NCBI RefSeq assembly: GCF_000285835.1
Contig: NZ_HE978610.1
Location: forward strand, 22,062 to 86,061
Source: Brevibacterium senegalense
Lineage (GTDB): Bacteria > Actinomycetota > Actinomycetes > Actinomycetales > Brevibacteriaceae
Length of the DNA stretch: 64,000 bases
Direction of reading: 5' to 3'
The notes under the pieces were generated by a model. That model saw only the letters and a program-made list of their open reading frames with translations. It ran no database searches and was not told the DNA's origin. The position numbers and the translations under genes were made by a program. Below, piece by piece: positions 10,016-19,155 of this stretch (positions are counted from its first letter, which is position 1; the number at the start of each line of letters is the position of its first letter).

Positions 10016-11125
10016 TCAGCGGGTCGTGCCGCCGTAGTGCCGGGCGACGCGCGCCAGGCCCTCCTCCATGGAGACGGCGGGCGTCCACTGGAGGACCGCG
10101 TGGGTGCGGCGCTGGTCGAACCAGTGGGCGGTCGACATCTGTTCGGCCAGGAAGCGCGTGAGCGGGGGCTCGCCGTCGCCCTTGTCCTTCACGGACTGGG
10201 GGAGGCGGTCCCACACGGCCTCGGCCGCGCTGCCGGCCGCCAGTCCCACACCGGACGGCACCCGCAGCGCGGGCAGGTCCGCTCCGCCGGCCAGCGCGAA
10301 GCGGCTGATCATCTCGCCGATCATGCGCGGCTGGCCGTTCGTGACGACCAGCGCTTCGCCGTGCGTGTGCTCCAGTGCGGGCAGCGCGGCGAGGATCGCG
10401 TCCACCGCGTTGTCGATGTAGAGCATGTCGACCAGTGCCGCGCCGTCGCCCAGGATCGGCATGCGGCCGGCCGGGGTGCGGTCGATGATGCGCTCCGTCA
10501 GCTGGGTGTCGCCGGGGCCCCAGATGATGTGGGGGCGCAGGGCGAGGACGCGGAAGTCGTCCGCGTCCGCTGCGAGCGCCAGCAGCTCACTGGCCGCCTT
10601 GGTCCGCGCGTAGTCGCCGCGGGCCAGCTCCGGGCTGGCGGGGCTGGCCCCGTCGCCCATGAGCGAGGCACCCGCGTGCGCGACGGACGGCGAGGAGATC
10701 TGCACCCACCGGGTCACGCCCGCGGACCGCGCGGCCGCCAGAAGTGTGCGCGTGCCCTCGATGTTGATCCGGTCGAAGTCCGCGGGGTCGCCCGCCATCG
10801 ACACCTTTGCCGCGACGTGGATGACCGCCGTGACCGGGGGCAGTCCGGCCGGCGCCGTGAGCGCCTCGCGCACCGTCGCCTCGTCCGTCACCGAGCCCTG
10901 CACATCGCGTGCCCCGGCCACGCCGGACGCCCGCCGCTGCAGGGTGGTGACCGGGTGCCCGGCCTCGACCAGCCGGCGGGCCACGGAGGACCCCAGCAGA
11001 CCCGAGGCCCCGGTCACCAGGACGTGCTGGTCCGCCGGTGCAGGGGCCGGGCCTGCGGTCGCACCGCTAGTCGCCGGCGCACCCGTCGCCGTACCGGTTC
11101 CTGCCGTCGCCTCCGCTGCGCTCAC
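10016..11125 (-). CDS. oleD: OleD: NAD(P)-dependent 2-alkyl-3-ketoacid reductase of olefin biosynthesis
   Basis: A 369-residue extended short-chain dehydrogenase. After a 30-residue Ala/Thr/Gly-rich leader comes the dinucleotide-binding start VTGASGLLGSSVARRL, and the YARTK motif supplies the catalytic Tyr and Lys. OleD reduces the 2-alkyl-3-ketoacid made by OleA to a 2-alkyl-3-hydroxy acid, which OleC then cyclises. The GTG start overlaps the OleBC stop by GTGA. The order oleA-oleBC-oleD on one strand matches the Micrococcus-type locus. The assignment rests on this context plus family membership; alone it would be called an NAD-dependent epimerase/3-beta-HSD. Confidence 0.85.
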   Translation of the reverse strand: MSAAEATAGTGTATGAPATSGATAGPAPAPADQHVLVTGASGLLGSSVARRLVEAGHPVTTLQRRASGVAGARDVQGSVTDEATVREALTAPAGLPPVTAVIHVAAKVSMAGDPADFDRINIEGTRTLLAAARSAGVTRWVQISSPSVAHAGASLMGDGASPASPELARGDYARTKAASELLALAADADDFRVLALRPHIIWGPGDTQLTERIIDRTPAGRMPILGDGAALVDMLYIDNAVDAILAALPALEHTHGEALVVTNGQPRMIGEMISRFALAGGADLPALRVPSGVGLAAGSAAEAVWDRLPQSVKDKGDGEPPLTRFLAEQMSTAHWFDQRRTHAVLQWTPAVSMEEGLARVARHYGGTTR

Positions 11126-14010
11126 GGTGTGCCCACCTTCCCGCCGCTCAGGACGCGCGTCGCCCAGCGGGCCAGGCGCGGGCGGTCGATCTTCGAGTTG
11201 TGCCGGATGTCCGTGGGGAACTCCTTCGAGACGAGCACCGCGGCGACGTCCTGCCCCGTCGACTCGCGGACCGCGTCGCGGACCAGGGTCGTGAGGCTCA
11301 GCGGTGCGGGTCCGTTCGCGACGGCGCCCGCGACCTCATCAGAGGGTTCCACCACGATCACGAGGGCCTGCGTGCCCGCCGGACCCACGCCCACGGCCGC
11401 GGAGCGGTAGACGAGCGGCAGGGTGTCCACGACGGCCTCGGGACCGCCCGGGCCCAGCGGACCGGTGGGTGGCGTGATGAGGTGCTGGACGCGGCCCTCG
11501 AGCCAGATGCGGCCGGAGGAGTCGATGTGCCCGATGTCGTTCGTCCGGTGCCACAGCAGCCCGTCGACGGTGTCGCGCGCGGCCTCTTCCGTGGTGCGCC
11601 AGAGGTTGTCGTACCCGGCCTTCGCGTGGGCGGCGTGGACGACGATCTCGCCCAGGATCCCCTGCGCGGCCGCGCCCTCCAGCAGCGTGTCCGACGGGGT
11701 CCCGTCCTCCTCGATCGGCGCGAGCGCGATGCGCACCCCGTCGACCGGCCGACCCACGCACACGCCCAGGTCGCCGTCGCTGTTCGCCAGCGCGTCTGCG
11801 ACCTCCGCCCGTTCGATCTCCGTCAGCAGCAGGCCCTCGGTCATGCCGTAGGGCGATCGGATCGCGGCGTGCGGGAACAGCTCCGCCAGCGCGTCCATGA
11901 GGGCCAGCGGCACCGGCGCGCCCGCGGACAGGACCATCGTGATCCGGGTGAGCGCGGTCCGCTGCTCGTCCGTCAGCTCGCCGGCCGTCGCGACGACGTT
12001 GTGATAGGCGGCGGGGGAGGCGAAGATCATCGTCGCCTCGCCGTCGATGACCGCCTGCGCCAGGGTCGTCGCCGTGAGGGTGCGCGGCTTCGTCACCTCC
12101 ATGTCCGGGGTGATCGAGACGGTCGAGATGCCCGGGCCCAGCAGCGCGAACGGCGCGAAGCCGGCCACCAGGGACGTGCCGGGGCGGACCTCGAAGAAGT
12201 CGCGCAGCACGGCCATGAGGGCGGTCATCCGCTCATGCGTGTAGCGCACGCCCTTCGCGGGGCCCGTCGAGCCGGAGGTGAAGAGGACGACGGCATCCGC
12301 GTCCGGCGCCGGCAGGGGCACGTCCTCCGCGGACAGGACGGTGCCCGAGGCCGACTCCGACGTTCCCGCCTCGACCAGCTCCGCGATGCTCGTCTCCACG
12401 TCGAGGAGGCGCTTCTGCACACCGCCCAGCGCGTCGACGCTGATGCGGCGGCCCGGCCAGCCCGCGACGCGGGACAGGGTGAGGCCCGGCACCTCGCCGA
12501 TGATCCACTGCGGGTCCGCGGCCTTGACCGCGCGGGTCATCCCCTGCGGCCCCAGACCGGCGTCCGCGACGACCGCGATGCCGCCGGCGCGCAGCACGGC
12601 GTAGAGGATGGCGGTGAGGTCGTTGCCCGGCGGCACCAGCATGGACACCCGGTCGCCGGGGCGGAGCCCCAGGTCGTGGAGGCCCTGCGCGATCGCGCGG
12701 TACCGGTCGTGCAGCTGCCGCCATGTCAGCTTCGCGACGGGCGTCTGCGACATGTCGACGCTGGCCAGCGCGTCCGAGGCCGCGTTCCCCTCGAGCTCCG
12801 TGAACATGAAGCGGGCGTCCGTGGTCTGCTCGGTCCGGTCGGCCTGCTCGGTCCGCCCGTCCCGTGCAGCCGTCGCCGAGGCCGCGGTCGCCTGCGCTGT
12901 CGAGGTCGCCTCGGTCGTCGTCGCCTGGGCCTGCGCGCCCTCGAGCGAGCCGCCCGGGAAGCGCTGCTCCAGCCAGTCGAGGACGAGGCCGTGCATGTCC
13001 TCCTGTTCGGAGAGCATGTGGCCGGACTTCTCGAAGCGGTGGACGTCCGCGTGCGGGATGCGTGTGCGCAGGTCGCGCAGGAAGCGCTCGAGGAACACGG
13101 GGTCCTTGGGGCCCCACACGAAGAGGGCGGGCTTCGTGAAGCCGGCGATGTCCTCGCCCAGCTGCGCCAGCTCGGAGTACGAAGGGTGGGAGTCCGGGAA
13201 CGGGATGTCCGCGACGAATCCGCCGATCCCGCCGCGCCGGGAGGCGACCCGGTAGGGGGCGCGGAATCCGGCCTCGGCGGCGGGGGTGAGGGACTCGCCC
13301 GCCAGGGACAGGGTGACCTTGAGGAAGAGATCCGTGTGGACCGTCGACAGCGGCAGCATGGGTCCGGCCAGCGCCGTCTGGAGGGACGCGGGCAGACCGT
13401 CGCCGGCCTGCACGTGCACGCCCGTGTTGAGCGTGATCGCCGCGGCGACGCGGTCCTGGTTGCGGGACGCCCACGTGAGCGAGATGATCCCGCCCCAGTC
13501 GTGGCCGATCGTCACGACGGGGTGCGCGGACGGTGCCGGGCCCTCCGCCAGGAGCGTCGTCATGACCGCGTCGAAGTCCGCGACCCGGTCCGCGACCCGT
13601 CGGATGCCCTGGTCGGCGGGGCGGGGCGCCCGGGGGTGGGGCAGGCGCTCGGAGAAGCCCATGTCCAGGTGGTCGACGGCGATGACGCGCCAGCCGCGGG
13701 TGAGGCCCTCGGCGGCCAGGTGGCGCCACAGGTAGGACCACGTGGGGTTGCCGTGGGCGGCGACGATCGTGCCCACGTGGGGATCGCCGGACTCTGCGAG
13801 GGCGGGGCCGGTGTCGAGGACGTGGAAGGTGCGCGGGCCGTCGAGCGTGTCGACGGTGGTCAGGCGCGACCACGCGGGGTCGAGCCCGTCCAGCGGAGCG
13901 CCCTCCGCCTCGTGCGGCAGTTGGGCGGGGGCGGCCGGGATGCCCGCGCGGGCATCGGTCAGCGCCGGGGTGGGCAGGGGGCTGGGACGGCCGGACGGGC
14001 GACGTGTCAC
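11122..14010 (-). CDS. oleBC: OleBC fusion: beta-lactone synthetase plus beta-lactone decarboxylase
   Basis: A 962-residue two-enzyme fusion. Residues about 35-350 are an alpha/beta hydrolase of the haloalkane-dehalogenase type with the nucleophile motif GHDWGG (Asp near 171). This is OleB, which decarboxylates the beta-lactone to a cis-olefin. A linker of about 45 residues rich in Ala, Thr and Gln follows. Residues about 400-950 are an AMP-ligase-like enzyme with LFTSGSTGPAKGV near 570. This is OleC, which forms the beta-lactone from the hydroxy acid. The fusion is characteristic of actinobacterial olefin loci. The GTG start is seven bases after the oleA stop, without a clear ribosome site, which suggests coupling. 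Confidence 0.9.
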   Translation of the reverse strand: MTRRPSGRPSPLPTPALTDARAGIPAAPAQLPHEAEGAPLDGLDPAWSRLTTVDTLDGPRTFHVLDTGPALAESGDPHVGTIVAAHGNPTWSYLWRHLAAEGLTRGWRVIAVDHLDMGFSERLPHPRAPRPADQGIRRVADRVADFDAVMTTLLAEGPAPSAHPVVTIGHDWGGIISLTWASRNQDRVAAAITLNTGVHVQAGDGLPASLQTALAGPMLPLSTVHTDLFLKVTLSLAGESLTPAAEAGFRAPYRVASRRGGIGGFVADIPFPDSHPSYSELAQLGEDIAGFTKPALFVWGPKDPVFLERFLRDLRTRIPHADVHRFEKSGHMLSEQEDMHGLVLDWLEQRFPGGSLEGAQAQATTTEATSTAQATAASATAARDGRTEQADRTEQTTDARFMFTELEGNAASDALASVDMSQTPVAKLTWRQLHDRYRAIAQGLHDLGLRPGDRVSMLVPPGNDLTAILYAVLRAGGIAVVADAGLGPQGMTRAVKAADPQWIIGEVPGLTLSRVAGWPGRRISVDALGGVQKRLLDVETSIAELVEAGTSESASGTVLSAEDVPLPAPDADAVVLFTSGSTGPAKGVRYTHERMTALMAVLRDFFEVRPGTSLVAGFAPFALLGPGISTVSITPDMEVTKPRTLTATTLAQAVIDGEATMIFASPAAYHNVVATAGELTDEQRTALTRITMVLSAGAPVPLALMDALAELFPHAAIRSPYGMTEGLLLTEIERAEVADALANSDGDLGVCVGRPVDGVRIALAPIEEDGTPSDTLLEGAAAQGILGEIVVHAAHAKAGYDNLWRTTEEAARDTVDGLLWHRTNDIGHIDSSGRIWLEGRVQHLITPPTGPLGPGGPEAVVDTLPLVYRSAAVGVGPAGTQALVIVVEPSDEVAGAVANGPAPLSLTTLVRDAVRESTGQDVAAVLVSKEFPTDIRHNSKIDRPRLARWATRVLSGGKVGTP

Positions 14011-14017
14011 GGGGTGA

Positions 14018-15052
14018 TCACCACTCGATCTCTGTGAGGGCGGCGTTGAGGCCGCTGCCCACGCCGATCGCCAGGACGCGGTCGCCCCGGGTGAGGGTCT
14101 TGGACTCGCGCGCCAGCGAGATGGGCAGGGCGGCCGGGCCCACGTTGCCCAGCTCCGGGAACGTCTTGGGGACCCGCTCCTCCGGCAGCTGCTTGGCCCG
14201 GATGAGTGCGTCCGTGTGGCTCGAGGACACCTGGTGGGTGACGTAGGAGGTCATGTCCGTCCAGTCCCAGCCGTCCCGCTCCGCCTCCTCCCAGGCGTCG
14301 ACGACCAGCTGGATGCCGTTGACCATGAGCGCGCGGGACTCCGTGTGCATGCCGTCCCAGCCGCCCACGCACAGCCCGTTGTTCCACGTGGCTGCACGGG
14401 TGACGCCGCCCTTGACGCGGTGGCCCTCCGGGTGGCGGTCGGCCGGGCCCAGGACCGCGGCGGCGGCGCCGGAGCCCAGGGTCAGCGACGCGAACTCCTC
14501 GAGGTACTCCGCGCGGGTGATGCCCTCGCGGTGCAGGCTGCGGACGGTGTTCTCCCGCAGCGCGTTCGTCGACTCGCCCGCGACGACCATCGCGTACTCG
14601 ATCTGGCCGGAGTCGATCATCGACGCGGCCAGCGACATGCCGTTGACGAAGCCCAGGCACGCGTTCGTCACGTCGAAGTTCATCGCGTGGGTGCCCAGGC
14701 CCAGCTGGTCGTGGATCGACACGGCGACGGAGGGCTCCATCGTCACGCGGGAGACGGAGCCGTTGATCATGAGGCCGATCTGGTCCGGGCGGATGCCGGC
14801 CTGCTCGAGGGCCTCGCGGCCGGCGTCCGCGGAGCCCGCGATGAAGCCGTCCTGCGTCTCCCACTGGCGGCGGGTGTGCACACCGGCGACCCGCTCCAGC
14901 AGACCGTGCGGCAGACCCAGTCGCGTCAGCACGTCGGCGAGCTCTGCATCGAGCTGCTTCGAGGTGACCTCCACGGGGGCCACGGCCTCCGCGATCCCCA
15001 GGAGTGCGACGTTCTGATGGCGGAGGGTCGTGTTGCCGATGGTCTGGTTCAT
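14018..15052 (-). CDS. oleA: OleA: head-to-head fatty acyl condensing enzyme
   Basis: A thiolase-fold condensing enzyme that joins two fatty acyl-CoAs to a 2-alkyl-3-ketoacid, the first step of long-chain olefin synthesis. The catalytic Cys lies in TNACLGFVNG (about residue 130), the His in VTHQVSSSHT and the Asn in GNVGPAALP. It resembles FabH/KAS III but sits directly before oleBC and oleD, which fixes the call. I chose the ATG at 15052 (344 residues, starting MNQTIGNTTLRHQ) because conserved sequence begins there. An in-frame ATG at 15109 would add 19 residues that look like antisense noise. Confidence 0.88.
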   Translation of the reverse strand: MNQTIGNTTLRHQNVALLGIAEAVAPVEVTSKQLDAELADVLTRLGLPHGLLERVAGVHTRRQWETQDGFIAGSADAGREALEQAGIRPDQIGLMINGSVSRVTMEPSVAVSIHDQLGLGTHAMNFDVTNACLGFVNGMSLAASMIDSGQIEYAMVVAGESTNALRENTVRSLHREGITRAEYLEEFASLTLGSGAAAAVLGPADRHPEGHRVKGGVTRAATWNNGLCVGGWDGMHTESRALMVNGIQLVVDAWEEAERDGWDWTDMTSYVTHQVSSSHTDALIRAKQLPEERVPKTFPELGNVGPAALPISLARESKTLTRGDRVLAIGVGSGLNAALTEIEW

Positions 15053-15154
15053 GCCGTTCAAGGAGTCCGTTCCGTGTGAGAGAGGGCTGCTGTGCGCGCC
15101 GCGGAGCATCCCCGGATGCGGGCTGGGTCGCGCGCCTGCGCGGTGCAGGAATCC

Positions 15155-15170
15155 GGATACATCCTAGTAT
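15155..15170. promoter_or_regulatory. Inverted repeat in the oleA upstream region
   Basis: GATAC and GTATC flank six bases about 105 bases upstream of the oleA start. On the minus strand the right arm reads GATACT, a possible -10 element. The dyad could be an operator over the olefin promoter. Nothing else is evident in 15053-15270. Confidence 0.3.
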
Positions 15171-15270
15171 CGGATGGGCGCGAACGGTCCCAGGGAGTAC
15201 TCAGATGTGAGGGACTCGACGCGCGGACCGGTTCCCGGTCTCAACGGGTGCGGCACCCTTCGCCATCGCC

Positions 15271-15849
15271 TCAGTCGTCGCGGAGGCCGTCGAGGAGTCC
15301 CAGCACCCGTGACCACAGGAGATCGGCCGACTCTTTGACGTAGTCGCGTCCGGTGGGGTCCGCGAAGAGGTGCTGATCACCGGGGTAGAGGTAGTGCTCG
15401 GCGCGTGCGCCCGCCCGCGCCGCCGAGCGCAGGAGCGTCTCCGGGGCGCCCTCGTCCACCCACGGGTCGTCGACGGAGTGGTGGATCTGCAGTGCGCACG
15501 TGGCGGGCCAGTCGACGGGCTTCGCCTCGCCGCCGGCGTGCAGCAGGAGGGCCGCCTGCGTGCGGGGGTCCTTCTTCCCCAGGCGCTGCGCCATCGCCGC
15601 CCCCAGCGAGATCCCGGCCGCGACGAACGGGCCGTCGATGTCCGCGATCGCGTCGCCCACGCGGTCGACGAGGGTGCGGAAGCCCACCTCGTCGCGGTGG
15701 GCGACCCCGGCCTCGGCGGTGTCGAACGTGTGCCCGTCGTAGTAGTCCGGGGTCGTGACCGTGTGGCCGGCGTCGCGCAGGGTTTGCGCCATCGCGTGGA
15801 CGCCGTCGTTCAGGCCCACGGCGGAGTGGAAGAAGACGATGTGACTCAT
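15271..15849 (-). CDS. Dienelactone hydrolase family protein
   Basis: A 192-residue alpha/beta hydrolase of the dienelactone hydrolase type, presumably cytoplasmic. It begins with the strand MSHIVFFHSAVGLN. The nucleophile elbow reads GISLGA (Ser instead of the Cys of true dienelactone hydrolases). The acid and histidine lie in HSVDDPWV and GDQHLF. Small serine versions are general carboxylesterases, so the substrate is unknown. It starts at the ATG at 15849, where conserved sequence begins, not at the longer open frame upstream. It is divergent from the TauE-like gene. Confidence 0.78.
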   Translation of the reverse strand: MSHIVFFHSAVGLNDGVHAMAQTLRDAGHTVTTPDYYDGHTFDTAEAGVAHRDEVGFRTLVDRVGDAIADIDGPFVAAGISLGAAMAQRLGKKDPRTQAALLLHAGGEAKPVDWPATCALQIHHSVDDPWVDEGAPETLLRSAARAGARAEHYLYPGDQHLFADPTGRDYVKESADLLWSRVLGLLDGLRDD

Positions 15850-15909
15850 GGCACCATCCGACCACAGGCGGGGGCGGAGGTCCAGGCCGGTCAGCGCTAG
15901 TCTGCAGGG

Positions 15910-16671
15910 GTGGGTCCGGAGGTCATCGCGATCGCAGTCATCGCCGTCGTCGTGGGTGCGACGCTGCAGCGGCTGTCCGGCATGGGCGTGGGGCTCGTCG
16001 TCGCGCCCACCCTCGCGCTGGCGCTGGGGCCGCAGCTGGGGGCGTTCGTCGCGAACGCGACGACGGTGTGCTCGGGCGGGCTCATCATGCTGACGGTGCT
16101 GGGGGACGTCGACTGGCGGCGGTGGTGGGTCTTCGCGGGCGCGGGTCTGGTGGGGTCGATCCCCGGCGCGCTGCTGGTGCGCGAGCTGTCGACCGGGTGG
16201 CTGTCGATCGTCATCGGCGCGGTCGTGCTGGGCGCGCTCGTGCTCACCTTCACCTCGCCGCGCGTGCCGCACGTGCAGGGGCGCGGACTGCCGTGGCTGA
16301 CCGCGGCGGCGGGTGCGACGGGCGGGTTCCTCAACACGGCCTCGGGCGTGGCGGGCCCCGCGATGGTCATGTACGGGCGGTTCGCCCGGTGGCCGCAGCA
16401 GGCGTTCGCCGCGACGATGCAGCCCACCTTCATGGTGTTCGGTCTGCTGTCGCTCACGACGAAGGCGACGACCGGGGCGGTGGGGCTGGACGCGCTGCCG
16501 CCGCTCAGCCTGTTCGGGGCGATCGTCGTCGCAGTCGTCGCGGGCATCCGGCTGGGTTCGCTGCTGGCGCGGCGGGTGAGCCCGGAGGGGGCGCGGCGGC
16601 TGGCGGTCGTCCTGGCAGGCCTGGGCGCGCTCAGCGCGCTGGGGCGCGGGGTGCTCGAGCTGGTGGGGTGA
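15910..16671 (+). CDS. TauE/SafE family membrane permease
   Basis: A 253-residue polytopic membrane protein with seven or eight hydrophobic segments and the repeated glycine-rich pattern of the sulfite exporter TauE/SafE family, including GATGGFLNTASGVAGP in the second half. Such proteins move sulfite, sulfoacetate or other small anions across the membrane. The start is GTG at 15910. It runs nearly end to end with the convergent TM2 gene and has no pathway partner nearby, so the substrate is open. Confidence 0.8.
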   Translation: MGPEVIAIAVIAVVVGATLQRLSGMGVGLVVAPTLALALGPQLGAFVANATTVCSGGLIMLTVLGDVDWRRWWVFAGAGLVGSIPGALLVRELSTGWLSIVIGAVVLGALVLTFTSPRVPHVQGRGLPWLTAAAGATGGFLNTASGVAGPAMVMYGRFARWPQQAFAATMQPTFMVFGLLSLTTKATTGAVGLDALPPLSLFGAIVVAVVAGIRLGSLLARRVSPEGARRLAVVLAGLGALSALGRGVLELVG

Positions 16672-16677
16672 GGGCGC

Positions 16678-17315
16678 TCAGTACTCGCCGGCGACGGCGC
16701 CCAGCATCGCGAGGATCATCATGATGTACGCGATGATCGCGGCGAACAGCACGATGTAGACGAGGACGACGATGATGATGTTGACGATCACGACACCGAC
16801 CGTCACCCAGATCGCCATGGTCCTGTGCTCCCGGTAGCCGGCCAGTTCGCGACCCAGGGAATCGCGCATGCTGCCGGCCATGATGAGGATGAGGTCGATG
16901 AGCGACCAGATGCCGAAGCCGCCGCCGGTGAAGAGCTTGAGGAGGCCCAGGCCCACCTGGCCCAGGTAGAAGCGGTCCGCGCCCCACCCGCCCAGCAGCA
17001 GGGACAGCAGCCACGTCGTCACGAAGGACTTCGCGGGGGTGAGGGCGTAGGCGGCATGCGCGCCGGCGGGGACGGGTGCGCCCCAGTGCGTGGCCGGGGC
17101 CGAGGCCGGGCCGACCGGCTGCAGGGCGCCGGCGGGGGCGGCGTGCTGCGGTGCGCCGTACGACTGAGGGGCGTGGGGCTGTGCGGCGTGGGGCTGGGGT
17201 CGCGATGTGCCCGCCGCGTAGACGGCGGTGCCGTGGGGTCCGTCGCCCGTGCCCGTCGGCGCGGGGCGGGGCCGCCTGCGTGCGGGCCGGAGCCGAAGGA
17301 CTGGTGCGGACTCAT
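16678..17315 (-). pseudogene. TM2-domain membrane protein with an apparent frameshift near its N-terminus
   Basis: The C-terminal part is a standard TM2-domain protein: TPAKSFVTTWLLSLLLGGWG and DRFYLGQVGLGLLKLFTGGG, then a second hydrophobic stretch ending in AVAGEY. The natural start (MSPHQSFGSGPHAGG at 17315, with a good GGGGAG ribosome site five bases upstream) is in a different frame. The shift must fall in the GC run at about 17259-17274, and one base appears to be missing there. A Pro/Ala/His-rich linker joins the parts, as usual for the family. An assembly error is as likely as a real mutation. Confidence 0.65.
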
Positions 17316-17466
17316 GAGGACTCCCCGGGAGTGCGGTCGTGCGGGGCTGCGCGAGGGTGTGCCGTGCAACCGGTGATCGTGATGGTTCCATCGAACCACA
17401 CCCGGGTCCGTCCGCCCCGGGGATCGTGTGACAGCCCGGGAACACGGGTAGTGTGGGCGGCGACTC

Positions 17467-17478
17467 GAACGCTCGTTC
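17467..17478. promoter_or_regulatory. Candidate TetR-type operator
   Basis: GAACGCTCGTTC has perfect five-base inverted arms and lies 55 bases upstream of the enoyl-CoA hydratase start. It matches the copy before the acyl-CoA ligase at 9875. Confidence 0.55.
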
Positions 17479-17532
17479 AGGAGCCCTGCTCCACCGTCTG
17501 CACCAGTTCGTCCGCACCACTTGGGGAGAGAT

Positions 17533-18390
17533 ATGACCGACAACGCCGTCACCGCACCCACTGCCCCCGACACCTCCGTGTCGATGTCGAACGCCACGGT
17601 CCGCGTCGAGCGTCACGACGCCGTCGCGCACGTCGTCCTGGACCGCCCGGACTCGCTCAACTCGATCACGCCGGAGATGTTCTACGACCTCCTCGAGGCC
17701 GGACGGCAACTGGCTGCGGATGAGTCCGTCCGCGCCATCGTCCTGCGCGGCGAGGGCCGCGCGTTCTGCGCGGGTCTGGACATGGGCCAGTTCAAGCGGA
17801 TCGTCGAAGGCACGATGGCGGGCGAGCCGCTGGACATCCCGGGGAACGCCGAGGCCCTGGCGCAGCAGGCGGTCGAGATCTGGTCGCAGGTGCCCGTCCC
17901 CGTCATCGCCGCGATCCACGGGCCGGCCCTGGGCGGCGGGTTCCAGTTCGCGCTGGGCGCGGACATCCGGATCAGCGCCCCGGACGCCAAGCTGTCCGCG
18001 ATGGAGGTCGTCTGGGGAATCATCCCGGACATGATGGGCACGCAGCTGCTGCCGCGCCTCATCGGCCCGTCGCGCGCGAAGCGCCTCATCTTCACCGGCG
18101 ACACGATCTCCGGGACGCAGGCCCACGACTGGGGCATCGTCGACGAGCTGTCCGACGATCCCGTCGCCGCGGCGCACGCACTGGCGCAGGCGATCGCCGG
18201 GCGGTCCCGCTCCGCGCTCGTGTGGGCGAAGCGCCTGGTGGACATGGCGGACTCCGCATCGCTGGCTGACGGCCTGGCCGCCGAGCAGCAGGCGCTGCGC
18301 GAGCTGCGCGGCACGGACGAGCAGAAGGCCGCCGTCGCGAAGCGCATGGAGGAGCTGGCCGCGAAGAAGGCGGCGAAGCAGCAGGGCTGA
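17533..18390 (+). CDS. Enoyl-CoA hydratase/isomerase family protein (crotonase fold)
   Basis: A 285-residue crotonase. The oxyanion-hole segments are visible as GRAFCAGLDMGQF and IHGPALGGGFQFALGADIRI, followed by MEVVWGIIPDMMGTQLLPRL. In the second active-site position the usual glutamate is replaced, so isomerase or another crotonase chemistry is possible instead of simple hydration. The start is ATG at 17533 after GGGGAGAG. The operator 55 bases upstream ties it to the same putative fatty-acid regulon as the acyl-CoA ligases. A Lys/Ala-rich tail ends the protein. Confidence 0.85.
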   Translation: MTDNAVTAPTAPDTSVSMSNATVRVERHDAVAHVVLDRPDSLNSITPEMFYDLLEAGRQLAADESVRAIVLRGEGRAFCAGLDMGQFKRIVEGTMAGEPLDIPGNAEALAQQAVEIWSQVPVPVIAAIHGPALGGGFQFALGADIRISAPDAKLSAMEVVWGIIPDMMGTQLLPRLIGPSRAKRLIFTGDTISGTQAHDWGIVDELSDDPVAAAHALAQAIAGRSRSALVWAKRLVDMADSASLADGLAAEQQALRELRGTDEQKAAVAKRMEELAAKKAAKQQG

Positions 18391-18432
18391 GCCGCGGCGT
18401 CCCGCCGAGCCGCCCGCGTCCTCCGGTCTCTC

Positions 18433-18972
18433 TCAGAGCCGGGCGATGCGGGCGGGGTGCAGGGCCTCGGCGATGGGGCCCAGGGCATCGCCCAGGGCGG
18501 CCTTCTGCTTCTCGTCCAAGCGGTCGAAGACGTACGTGCGGACCGCCTCGACGTGGCCGGGGGCGGCGGCGACCACGCGGTCGTGGCCCGCGTCCGTGAG
18601 TATGGCGAGGGTGGAGCGGCCGTCGGACGGGTCCGGCTCGCGACGCAGCAGACCCGCATTCTCCAGGCGTGTCACGACGCGGGAGAGGTGGGACAGCGAC
18701 ATGTTCGTGACGGAGGCCAGCTCGCTCAGCCGCAGCGTGCGCTCCGGGCTCATATCGATCTGCGACAGCGAGTGGTACTCGACGAGGCTGAGGCCCGCGT
18801 CCCGCCGCATCTGCTGGTCCAGACGGGTGGGCAGCCAGACGGTCGTCGTCCAGAGCGACAGCCACGCGGCCTGCTCGTCCGCGGACAGCCAGCGGGCTTC
18901 GGTCGAGTCGTGCGCATCCGCGTCGTGCGGGTGCGCCGAGGACTGCGGGAGCTGCGGGGACGGGTTCTCCAT
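18433..18972 (-). CDS. MarR-family transcriptional regulator
   Basis: A 179-residue winged-helix regulator. The core runs from about residue 45, with LRLSELASVTNMSLSHLSRV as the helix-turn-helix and LLRREPDPSDGRSTLAILTD as the wing (DGR is the classic MarR wing motif). The first 30 residues are polar and His/Asp/Ser-rich. It probably binds DNA as a dimer and responds to a small phenolic or lipophilic ligand. It is convergent with the crotonase gene and upstream of a divergent deacetylase; its targets are unknown. Confidence 0.88.
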   Translation of the reverse strand: MENPSPQLPQSSAHPHDADAHDSTEARWLSADEQAAWLSLWTTTVWLPTRLDQQMRRDAGLSLVEYHSLSQIDMSPERTLRLSELASVTNMSLSHLSRVVTRLENAGLLRREPDPSDGRSTLAILTDAGHDRVVAAAPGHVEAVRTYVFDRLDEKQKAALGDALGPIAEALHPARIARL

Positions 18973-19155
18973 GGACCGAGCCTAGCAATCACTTGCCGTG
19001 GAAACCTAGGGTCGAACGTCGTCGTCGGCCGCGCGCAGCATCGGCGCCTGAACGGAGAACCCGCACGTGAGAGGACCTGACGACGTCCGGAGCGCTGTCG
19101 TAGGCTGACGGTGAACCGCGTCACGCGGGCGCGGCACCACGAAAGGAGTCGGATC

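Noticed and set aside
11200..14037. 945-codon open frame antisense to oleBC
   Set aside because: High GC leaves the antisense frame open. The product is Arg/Gly/Asp-rich noise, while the other strand encodes recognisable hydrolase and ligase domains.
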